Shown: one piece after another, positions 54,738 to 64,000 of the stretch | How positions within the stretch are numbered: the stretch's first letter is position 1 | How the letters are laid out: each line of letters begins with the position of its first letter | Source of the DNA: Celoporthe dispersa | Taxonomy: Eukaryota > Ascomycota > Sordariomycetes > Diaporthales > Cryphonectriaceae | Direction: 5' to 3' | DNA length: 64,000 bases | Assembly (NCBI GenBank): GCA_016584495.1 | Contig: WAID01000003.1 | Span: forward strand, 4,402,001 to 4,466,000 | Position numbers and translations under genes: made by a program | Notes under the pieces: model-generated | Database searches by the model: none | What the model was told of the DNA's origin: nothing | The model's input: only the letters and a program-made list of their open reading frames with translations

Positions 54738-57412
54738 ATGGCTCCCGAACCTACCCCCGACCACTCTGAAAAGAAGAAGGCCCACTTGATGTATGTCACA
54801 TCACCGAACCCCGCCGTCTTGTCCCTCGCACAGGACCCAAGAGCAAACGACTGACTACCTGCCCTAGGGATGCCTCTGGTGCCGAGCGCAAGGATGAAGA
54901 TGACACCGCAACCGCGATCCTCAAGAAGAAGAAGAAGCCCAACCAGCTGATGTACGTGTCATGACTGCCCTGCCTCCCCCCCCCCCCGCCTTCCTTGCCC
55001 AGGGCAAACGAAACCTAACTCCAAGCCAGGGTTACCGACGCCGTCAACGATGACAACTCCATTATTGCGCTGTCCAACGCCACAATGGACGCCCTTCAGC
55101 TGTTCCGTGGCGACACCGTTCTCGTCCGCGGCAAGAAGAGGAAGGACACCGTGCTGGTCGTCCTCGGTGACGATGATCTCGATGACGGCAGCTGCCGTAT
55201 GAACCGTGTTGTGCGACACAACTTGCGTGTGAAGCATGGTGATGTCGTCACCATCCACGCCTGCCCCGATATCAAATACGTAAGTTGTTGTTCCCCAGCA
55301 CCCCGCCCAAGCTGTCACAGACTGATCTCCCCAAAGGCCAAGCGCATCGCCGTCTTGCCCATCGCCGATACCGTCGAGGGCCTCACTGGCTCGTTGTTCG
55401 ACGTCTTCCTCGCCCCCTACTTCCGCGAGGCCTACCGTCCTGTCCGCCAGGGTGATTTGTTCATCGCTCGCGGTGGCATGAGACAAGTCGAGTTCAAGAT
55501 CGTCGAGGTCGACCCCCCAGAGTACGGTATTGTTGCACAGGACACAGTCATCCACTGTGAGGGCGAGCCCATCCAGCGTGACGAGGAGGAGAACAACCTG
55601 AACGAGGTTGGCTACGACGACATTGGTGGATGCAGGAAGCAGATGGCCCAGATCCGTGAGATGGTCGAGCTTCCCCTGCGCCACCCACAGCTCTTCAAGT
55701 CCATCGGTATCAAGCCTCCGCGCGGTGTGCTGCTGTTCGGTCCTCCCGGTACCGGTAAGACACTGATGGCTCGAGCCGTCGCCAACGAGACCGGTGCCTT
55801 CTTCTTCCTAATCAATGGGCCCGAGATCATGTCCAAGATGGCCGGTGAATCCGAGTCCAACCTCCGAAAGGCTTTTGAGGAGGCCGAGAAGAACTCCCCA
55901 GCCATCATCTTCATCGACGAGATCGATTCCATCGCCCCCAAGCGTGAGAAGACCAACGGTGAGGTCGAGCGCCGTGTCGTTTCTCAGCTCCTGACCCTCA
56001 TGGACGGCATGAAGGCCCGCTCCAACGTCGTCGTCATGGCTGCCACCAACCGTCCCAACTCCATCGATCCCGCCCTGCGTCGCTTCGGTCGTTTCGATCG
56101 CGAGGTCGACATTGGCATCCCTGACCCGACCGGCCGCCTTGAGATCCTGCAAATCCACACCAAGAACATGAAGCTCGGTGATGACGTCGACCTAGAGCAG
56201 ATCGCCGCCGAGACCCACGGTTACGTCGGTTCCGATGTTGCCGCCCTCTGCTCTGAGGCCGCCATGCAGCAGATCCGTGAGAAGATGGATCTGATTGATC
56301 TCGATGAGGACACCATCGACGCCGAGGTCCTCGACTCTCTTGGTGTCACCATGGAGAACTTCCGGTTCGCCCTGGGCGTCTCCAACCCATCTGCTCTCCG
56401 CGAGGTCGCCGTTGTCGAGGTGCCCAACGTCCGCTGGCAGGACATTGGTGGTCTGGAGGGAGTCAAGCAGGAGCTCAAGGAGCAGGTCCAGTACCCTGTC
56501 GACCACCCTGAGAAGTTCCTCAAGTTCGGCATGTCGCCCTCTCGTGGTGTCCTCTTCTATGGCCCCCCCGGTACGGGTAAGACGATGTTGGCCAAGGCTG
56601 TTGCGAACGAGTGCTCTGCCAACTTCATCTCCGTCAAGGGTCCCGAGCTGCTGAGCATGTGGTTCGGCGAGTCTGAGAGCAACATTCGTGACATCTTCGA
56701 CAAGGCCCGCGCTGCCGCGCCCTGCATCGTCTTCCTGGATGAGTTGGACTCTATCGCCAAGGCTCGTGGCGGCTCCGTCGGCGATGCTGGTGGTGCCTCG
56801 GACCGTGTTGTCAACCAGCTGCTGACTGAGATGGACGGCATGACTTCCAAGAAGAACGTGTTCGTTATTGGTGCCACCAACCGACCTGAGCAGCTTGATC
56901 CCGCCCTGTGCCGTCCTGGCCGTCTCGACTCCCTCATCTACGTGCCTCTGCCTGATGAGGCTGGTCGTCTTGGCATCCTCCAGGCCCAGCTCCGCAAGAC
57001 CCCTGTGGCTGGCGATATCGACCTGTCTTTCATCGCTTCCAAGACCCACGGCTTCTCTGGTGCCGATCTGGGCTTCATCACTCAGCGTGCGGTCAAGCTG
57101 GCCATCAAGGAGTCGATCGCCCTCGACATCGAGCGTACCAAGGCTCGTGAGGCCGCCGGCGAGGACGTTGACATGGACGACGACGCTGAGGACCCCGTCC
57201 CCGAGCTTGCGAAGCACCACTTCGAGGAGGCCATGCAGATGGCTCGCCGCTCTGTCACCGATGTGGAGATCCGCCGATATGAGGCCTTTGCTCAACAGAT
57301 GAAGAATGCTGGCCCGGGAGCCTACTTCAAATTCCCTGAGGCTGACTCCGCCGCCAACAACGCCGCCGACAACTTCGGTGACGCGGGCAATGATGATGGT
57401 CTCTACGACTGA
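54738..57412 (+). CDS. CDC48: AAA+ ATPase Cdc48/p97
   Basis: Hexameric segregase that extracts ubiquitylated proteins from membranes and complexes (ERAD, proteasome delivery). Exons are 54738-54790, 54868-54951, 55030-55279 and 55337-57412 (820 residues). The N domain contains MDALQLFRGDTVLVRGKKRK. D1 has Walker A GPPGTGKT and Walker B FIDEID. D2 has a second GPPGTGKT and FLDELD, with arginine-finger regions RRFGRFDRE and CRPGRLDS. The C-terminus is DDGLYD, in place of the longer yeast acidic tail. Every catalytic motif is intact and no indel is seen. Exon 1 adds a short Lys-rich extension; exon 2 aligns with the conserved ASG...TAILKKKK segment. The 57-nt third intron has no stop in frame. 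Confidence 0.98.
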
Positions 57413-59173
57413 GCATAGCCTTGAAAGTCTGCACAACATCATTGATCCCTGTATTCTACGTCTTCCGTCTCTCTTTTTTTTTTTTTTTGGTGGGAAGGGT
57501 TGCGGTCGAGAATTGTGCGCACGCGAACATTGTAGTGGTTAGCACGAGCAGCTGTCTGTGAGCAGCCTCGGCTGATGGCACAGGAGACGCTCGTGTTCAG
57601 GAAGTCTCGAAATCAGATGACCTCGGACATGTCTTCTGGACGCTGAGCGGGTATGCTAAGGAGGAAGTTCTTCAAAATCTTTATTGATACAGGAGTTCTC
57701 GCCCCGGGCTAAGTTCCCCATACATAGACACTGAGATCTTGGAGTTTGCCGGCTACCTTGGCACAGGCGATCTGGATCACGATAGATTTCCTTTAATGAC
57801 GCTGCTTTATTAATTCCATCCTTCTCCGGTGCTTCATAAATCCACTGCATAATTTTGTAAGATGAGTAGCTGGGTGCCTTCCAATATTGTTAATATTCCT
57901 TGATACGACTGTAGGTCCAGTCAGCTGGTATATGAATAGATGGCAAGACTCGGTCGAGATTTCTCGAGTCTCTCAGAATCTAGCATGAATTCAACGCAGT
58001 TCGATATGCAAAGAGAGCAGTATCGTAAAAGCATATTGTCTTCAGAAACGTCTCACGGTGAATAAAAAGAAGGGAAGAAAAAAAAACCCCCACCACCAAA
58101 CCTATCGTCTACGATCAGCTAGCTATTGGGAACCGAGAAAAGTGATTTGATATCCAGGTCGGTAGTATATGTATATATGCAGCCGTGTAGGCAGCGGCGC
58201 TCCCATGGATAGGAAACCCAACCCCCTTCCCCCCCCATGGCGCGAGAGGAGAGGCTCTATAGGCTCGCAGAGACAATAGCGGCTCTAGGTACCGCAAAGA
58301 TAGTACTTGTCTCGGAAGAGAATTCTCTGCTACTTCATAGGGAGAAGGGGAGGGGGGGGGCTGTCATTTCTGGTCCACCTGTACACAGGCGGCGTACATG
58401 CGTTGGAGCGAGTCCTCTGTAGGGGCAGCTGGATATCCCGCGTCAGGCCCTCCCGCTACAACGGCAGGATGGATGGCTACCAGCCCTACGAGGAGTACCT
58501 GTCTGGACCTCTGCGGATATCACGACTCTCTGAGCTAGTGGTCACGTGGTTGTTCGAATGACAAGCTGTTATATCAACTTGGAAAGGAAGCCGCACAAGC
58601 CCTCTGTGTACTTGGTCAATGTCACCACCACATATATCGCAGAGGGCGGAGAAACAACTACAGGAACGAGAGAGTCGAGTTCCTTGGGAACGGCAGAACC
58701 CCAGCTCAGAGAAACATAGATGTATTAAAGTTCGAAAGAAAGATGAAGAAAAAAATAGCTACCAACGCCGTACACCTCCTGCCTTTTTGATGCGCCGCCG
58801 ATCCTGTGCTTATATTGATGAAAAGCAGGTTTGTGTCATGCCGTTAGAGTCGTCCGCTTTGTACAAGGCGACCATTATTCCGTTTGTCGATGATGAACAG
58901 TCTTCGTAGGGCAGCTCTTTGTGCCCCCTAGGTCTAGCCAGACCGATGTGATGTGTGTGGCCTGACAGGCAGTCGCAGTGCGCTGGCAGCCCAGCTCCGA
59001 CCGCGAGTGTTCTCGCGCTGGCTACCATCTGGTCCCGTCGAAACGGTCCCAGTGGTGGTTTGTTTTCACTCCCCAGTGTCCGCGGAGATTCAACACCCGC
59101 AGACGTTGTTCCGAGGCATTCGGACCATCACGAACCATACCCGCCTCCTACAGCCAGCACACCCGTCCCGAGC
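57413..59173. other. Intergenic between convergent CDC48 and unknown gene
   Basis: About 1.8 kb with no supported gene. Starts with the CDC48 3' UTR (T-run at 57474-57488). Contains a C-run near 58232 and a G-run near 58353. Small open frames have no recognisable content. Confidence 0.5.
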
Positions 59174-60018
59174 TCACGCGCCGCCGTCCGCCTGGTCAAA
59201 CTCGGCAACAGACACCAGCGCATCTCTCGTCACCTTGAGGGCATCATCCACCACCGCCTTGGGCACCGCGAGGCTCGGGTTCTCGTCCATATGTAGGTTG
59301 CCCGCCTCGCCCGGGCCAGGGTTCAGGCCCAGCGCCGGGTTGTTGTTATTGTCTTTGCCACTGCTGCTGCTACCGCTGCTGCTGCTGCTACTGCTGCTGA
59401 TGCCGCTGCTGTTGTTATTGTTCTTCTTGGCCGAGGCTCCTCCCCGTTCACCTGCACCGACGAGTCGTTGCCGTTGCCGTTGGCTGACTTGGGTTTGGTG
59501 TCGAGCGATGTCTCCTTGCGGACCTCCTCGAGGATCTGCTTAAGGAGCTGTGGGAACGTCGTCGCCTCGCCGGACCGCAGGAGGGTGAGGGCGCGGGATT
59601 GAATCTGTGTGGGCCAGTTGCTGGGGTGGGCGTTGAGGGTGTACAGGAGATGCTCTTGGATTCTGCGAGGGACGGGACGATGATTAGCAGGGTGTTTGCC
59701 ACGTTATACGTCAAGTCCGCTCTCTCCTCATGCGATTGATTCAGGCTTAAGGCTTTTTTTTTTCATCCTCCCTTGGCCGCAGGGTCACAGTCTGGCCCGG
59801 GCTTGGGCAATAGCAAAAGGGCAAAACAGGGCCGGCAAAAGGCAAGACGGCTAGGCTTACTTCTTGTCGTGGCCGCCGGCGACGAGCTGGACGTTCAGCT
59901 GCGACCGCAGGTCGTTGTCCATGGTCGCGGGCGTGTAACTAGCAGCCCTCTTGGGGATCTTGATCTTGTGCGGTACAGGTTGTAGGTGATGTAGCCCGCT
60001 CGTCGGGTGCTGTGACAT
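59174..60018 (-). CDS. Conserved-looking hypothetical protein (one apparent indel)
   Basis: I do not recognise this protein. Exon 1 (60018-59861) starts MSQHPTSGLHHLQPVPHKIK; an alternative start is the ATG at 59922 (MDNDLRSQLNVQLVAGG). A 198-nt intron (donor GTAAGC) follows. Exon 2 (59662-59174) opens with KIQEHLLYTLNAHPSNWPTQ and RALTLLRSGEATTFPQLLKQ, an ordered helical stretch with the regular look of a conserved domain. Next come an Asn/Ser-rich linker from CAG-type repeats and an ordered tail (AVPKAVVDDALKVTRDALVS). The frame changes at the four-C run 59442-59445 (one G missing on the coding strand). With that base added it is 215 residues and ends at 59174. Confidence 0.68.
59355..59412. 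repeat. Ser-encoding CTG/CTA trinucleotide repeats
   Basis: Interrupted GCT/GCTGCTGTT units inside the unknown gene. On the coding strand they encode alternating Asn and Ser runs after frame repair. Confidence 0.85.
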
Positions 60019-61630
60019 AGCGGAAGTGTGGTTCTGTGTTGTGGTGTTGTGTGCTGGAGGTCGGGCACGCACACATGCACACGCGCACACACATACACAC
60101 GGGCAGCGGCTGCGCTCTCACTATCTCTCTCTCTCTCTTTTTTAGGCTTTGCCGGAGGAGAGGGACGAGGGCGTTAGGCGTTTGCGGTGGTGTTGGTTTG
60201 AGGAGCGAGTGCTGGGGGAGCTATCCCGGCACGCCTCGGCAGGGGAAGCTCTGTGGCTAGCGGGCACCCGGGAGTCAGCACCCTCTGAAGAACAGGCCCT
60301 AGCTGACAGGCTACACTACGCTGTTGCTGCTGGTGCGGTGCCCTGGGAGGTACTGCGGTGTGGTGCGGTGCTGCTGTATATTCCGCACGCAGCCTTGGCG
60401 AGATCGGATCCTTGGTTCAAAAATCTTGTTGAAGTCTTGTCCAGGTATTTTGTCAGATCACGAGAATCGTGGTGGTTCGTAGTAATGTTGTTGTAGGACG
60501 GACTCCCTTGGGGCCAGGCTAGGTATCTCTCTCCTCACAAAATGGTGGTGAGGGCGGAGGAGGGCGTGCTGAAGAACGCAAACGAAATCACTGAGGGGTA
60601 ATGCGACCAACAAAACGATTGGGTGCCACTAAAAGAAACTCAACAAAGAGTGTGTCGGTCATGGAGAAAGAGACAGAACAAGTAGAATTTTGGGATTTGA
60701 AAGCACAAAATCCCCAGGCGAAGGCCGCAGACCGTTTTTGTCAAGGAACGCGATCATTGATTATTTCTAGGTGTGGCATATAGATGGAAAAAGTACAATG
60801 GCGTCATGAATAAATACTTGAGCAGGCAGGTTCAATCTTAAGTCGACCTACCTACCTCTGTCAATTCAAAACGAGGCTGAACTCGAAGGGGGAAGCCGCC
60901 CCACAGGCCTTGACAGGGGCAGGCAATAACAGAAGCAACAACAACAGAGTGCTAGTGATCATGATCCGGAAATCCAGTGCGAAATGTTATTCTTTTTTTT
61001 TTTCAATAATTTTCTCCCCAAACAGGCTCCAGAGCCCTCTGATCGAGCCGCCTGTCTCTTTGAATTGAAAAGGGCTCTTCTGCCTGCACAACAAAGCAAG
61101 ATACACTGCATGCCGAAGAAGTCATGTCACCTCCCGCTCGCTCGCTCGCTGGCATTCCGCTCTCTACCCACTCACTGTTCTATGTACTCCACTGCCCAGA
61201 GAAGGAAAAAGAAAAGCTCAAGTGTGCGAAGACGCCTAGTCGTGTCGAGGAGGAAACCTGAACAAATGGAAAGAAGAGATGTATGTGCCTGGGCTTCTGT
61301 TGGTATTCAGTTTTCGTCAAATCCCATTCTGACCTTCATTTTGACCTGTCCTATTTCCTATCCCAGAAAACGCCGGGCCCATTATTATATTGATCCATGT
61401 GCAAGCGTAAACGTGCGACCGTGTCGAGATACTCGTAGATGTTTCGTCGACAGCCGATCGAGAAAAAATTCAGAGACGGTGAGTATGTGTCTAACCAAAA
61501 AGAAAAAGAAAAAAATTCGAGTGTCGAAGGGTATGAAATGTCTCAAAAAAGAAAAGAAGAAAAAAAAGAAGAGAAAGAAAGAAAGAAGTGAAAGGGGGTA
61601 TCTTTGCTATAGTGTCTAGACACGAAACGT
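60019..61630. other. Intergenic upstream of the unknown gene
   Basis: About 1.6 kb. CA and CT microsatellites at 60066-60100 and 60121-60140 lie just upstream of the unknown gene start. A plus-strand open frame at 60149-60496 lacks recognisable motifs. Near 61495-61600 there is a purine-rich A/G tract, and at 61612-61638 two near-copies of TGTCTAGACA. Confidence 0.5.
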
Positions 61631-64000
61631 CTAGACAGTGCCTCGTAACCGTTGCTTGCGGGCAAGCCAGTCACCAAGCATATTATCAAGTTGCTACAGG
61701 ATGTGAATTAGCATTTGCCTTGGTCATTACTTCGCTGTGGCCTTGACTTACAGTTGTGATCTCTGCCAGCTTGGCATTCTGCTCCTTGAAAAGGGCACCA
61801 GCAACAGGATGGTCGGATCCGACGGGCTCGACATCATTCTTATCATAGACAACGACAAGAAGGTCTCGGATGTCGGCGCCTGAGTCGAAGAAGGCCCGCA
61901 AGCTCGTATCGTTCCACGCCGAGACGGTCGTCGTAGATGTCGAGGTGGTAATCGAATCTTGGTTGCGGTGAACCCCCACGGCTTCTTCTCGGTCGATCAG
62001 TTCGGGCGAGGGCGACGACACGGGCGACGAATGCTCTTGGCTTGAGGTATCGCCTGTGAGGGGCGGGGGCTGATTCTCCGTTGGTGTGATGGGCGAGACC
62101 TCGATGGGAGACTCGGACAGCCGCTCTCTCGGCTGGCTGGCAGCTCCAGACTTTTCTGGGGTGACAGTCGATGTAGACTCCGTGGACACCACGCTGACAT
62201 AGCTGTCAGGGAACGAACCCGGCAGCACCGGCCTCTGGGGCTTCTGCCTCTCTGGCTGCGGCTCCGGCTGGTCCAAAGACTTAGTAGTGTCCTTGGTCGC
62301 CGGTGTCTGGGCAATCTCTTGCACTCCCTCGTCAGAGTCCGAGTCCTCAATCTGCATCCGTGACTTGACCACAGTGGTCTTTGCAGGCTTCTGGTCGTCG
62401 GCACTCTGGGAGCGGGTCGGTGCCTGTCTGGGCGTGTACTGTTTATAGTCATCCATGGACGCTGATCGGGCAGCAGTCGCAGACGGCTGAGATGTCGGCT
62501 CGTCATCCTCATCATCTTCGAATAGATCGGCGTCCGGATCGACGATGCGCATCGAAGCAGGCGGTACGTTTGCGACGCTCTTCAGGCTGCTTTCGTTCAG
62601 GAAGGTCGAGAGGTCCATGCCAGCCCCGGCGTCCTGCGGGCCACCTCCAGTCTTTCTCGTAAGAGACGGCTCGACCCTCGGTTGCTGCTTCTGAAGCTTG
62701 CTGGGGTTCCGCTGCGGGCTCATACCGGCTTTCTCCGAACCCATGTCGTCGCCGATGTCCTCCGATGGTCTGTCCACCGGCTCGATTCCGATATCCATGG
62801 AGCGCTTGCCGAAAGATTCCTCGTCCTCGTCGCCTCTCCTCCTATCTTTGCGCGAGAAGAGGCTCCTGAAGCCACCCTTCTTCTCCTTCTCCTTCTTGTC
62901 TTTGGCTTTCCGCTTGTCCTCCTTGGAGTCCTTCTCGAGCAGCTTGTCGAAGCTCGGCCGCTGCTTGATCCCCTTGTCAATAGAATCGGAGGACGCCCTC
63001 GCTACACCATCATCGCGGAGCAGACCTGGCGTGAGGGTGATCTTCTTGGTCTCGACGGTGTCGTCCTTGAAGAAAGAGTCACGGACAGTGCCATCCGCCC
63101 TCTTCTTCGGTCCCTCCACCCCATTTGTTTCGAAGATCTCCTCGCTCGTCCGACTGGTAGGCTTAGAGGCGCCATTGGGGGACTCCTCGCCGAGATCTGA
63201 TTTAGTAGAATCGGCACCTTGGCCAGATTTCTGCTGACCCCGTGGGCGCAGCGGCGCCACCTTTGCCGAATCGTCGTCCTTTTCGCCGTCGTCGCCGTTG
63301 GTCTGCTTGGCCGCCGAGGCCTGCTGCTGGGATTGTTGCGTTTGCTGTTGTTGCTGTTGCTGCTGCGCCATCAACTGATTCTCTTCCTCTTCGTCTTCGG
63401 TGTCGTAGTCATAATCGGAGTAGTCCACGAAGGTGGGAGCTGCAAATGTGACATTCTTGGCTTTCCTCCTTCGCATCGCTGTCTTGATCGGGTTCTTGGC
63501 CTTCTCGGCTTGGTCACCCAGCATGGTCGCCGATAGCTGCACAAGTCAGTCTCCCAACCCGATTAGTGCTCCCTGGAAATAACGTACGTCAATGTTCCGG
63601 TGCTTGTTTAGACGAGCAAGTCGTTCAGTCGGTGTTTCGATGTGCTCAGCCGGCAAATAACCTTGGGGAAGACAAAAGAAAAATCGCGTCAGCGCATAGT
63701 TCTCGGGATCCACTGCCGCTGTTGAGGCCATCTCACCTATACTACTATCCTTGACAACTCGAACAAGCCACCAGTAGCTGTTGCTGTCGTCAAGCAAAAC
63801 CATGGCATCGCCCTTTGTTGCGTTGGCTTGGCCCTCGACGGTCGCTATGAAGGTGTGTAGAGCGTAGACGAGCTCGAAATCGATATCCTCTGCATCATGT
63901 AAGCTTTCACCTCCCCACCCGGAGTCAACAAATCTAGGGTCTGTAGACTGAAGGAAAAGATCGTCGTCATCATCATCTTCGTCGGTGGAGTCCTCGTACG
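61631..64000 (-). CDS. SH3-domain polarity protein, Tea4/Bud14/TeaC family (5' end outside the window)
   Basis: Cell-end marker that links microtubule-delivered polarity cues to actin and to type 1 phosphatase. The visible part begins in an acidic stretch (YEDSTDEDDDDDD) and enters an SH3 domain (LVYALHTFIATVEGQ, SYWWLVRVVKDSSIG, GYLPAEHIETP). The family block ERLARLNKHRNIDLSATMLG comes next. KNVTF just after it fits the RVxF phosphatase-docking pattern. The rest is disordered and Ser/Glu-rich, with a Gln run at about 63345-63365. Visible exons are 64000-63737, 63661-63588, 63536-61752 and 61693-61631; introns are 75, 51 and 58 nt. The last exon encodes QLDNMLGDWLARKQRLRGTV. No frame break is seen. 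Confidence 0.92.

Noticed and set aside
56192..57442. 416-codon open frame antisense to CDC48
   Set aside because: It mirrors the strongly biased codon use of CDC48 (Val/Leu/Gly/Asp-rich shadow). It has no domain of its own, and the sense strand is unquestionably coding.
60149..60496. 115-codon plus-strand open frame
   Set aside because: Lies in the probable promoter of the unknown gene, with no recognisable domain; low-complexity neighbours.
61612..61638. Paired TGTCTAGACA-like palindromes as a regulatory site
   Set aside because: They overlap the stop of the Tea4-like gene and are short enough to be chance; no supporting context.

Overview
The window is nuclear DNA of a filamentous ascomycete, most likely a sordariomycete-type Pezizomycotina. 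The signs are short spliceosomal introns (about 50-140 nt, GTAAGT/GTATGT donors, CTAAC/CTGAC branch sites), GC-rich coding sequence, pyrimidine-rich leaders, and a gene set typical of that group (Clr5-ankyrin protein, CHS7, Tea4/TeaC-type polarity protein, DUF3716-like protein). The species cannot be named from what is visible.

Layout: a SANT/Myb regulator (2250-3605, minus) sits beside about 9.5 kb of gene-free, microsatellite-rich DNA. Then comes a dense housekeeping block: PRP8 (13136-20730, minus), the divergent eIF3c/NIP1 gene (21838-24561), mitochondrial ribosomal protein uL15m (25039-26114), sorting nexin MVP1 (26941-29790), the neddylation factor DCN1 (30805-32643, minus) and mitochondrial bS6m/MRP17 (34220-34764, minus). 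The middle holds a Clr5-ankyrin gene (about 35270-39276, minus), a small membrane-anchored hypothetical protein (40449-40784) and a DUF3716-like coiled-coil protein (41701-44509, minus). After about 6 kb with no gene come CHS7 (50594-51907, minus), CDC48 (54738-57412, plus), an unrecognised 215-residue protein (59174-60018, minus) and the 3' part of a Tea4/Bud14/TeaC gene running off the right edge (61631-64000, minus). I found no tRNA, rRNA, transposon or CRISPR.

Functionally this is mostly core cell biology: splicing, translation initiation, mitochondrial translation, endosomal sorting, cullin neddylation, AAA+ segregase activity, chitin synthase export and polarity. There is no sign of a biosynthetic cluster or defence island.

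At least ten places in conserved genes show an abrupt single-base frame change, nearly all at G/C or A homopolymers, including in the essential genes PRP8, eIF3c and DCN1. The simplest reading is uncorrected sequencing error, so the affected genes are annotated as intact genes with reading-frame errors. The best biological findings are a 16-nt micro-exon in PRP8 beside a long G-run, CDS features of CDC48 and MVP1 that would allow alternative splicing, a possible alternative first exon of DCN1, and the large repeat-rich block upstream of the Myb gene.
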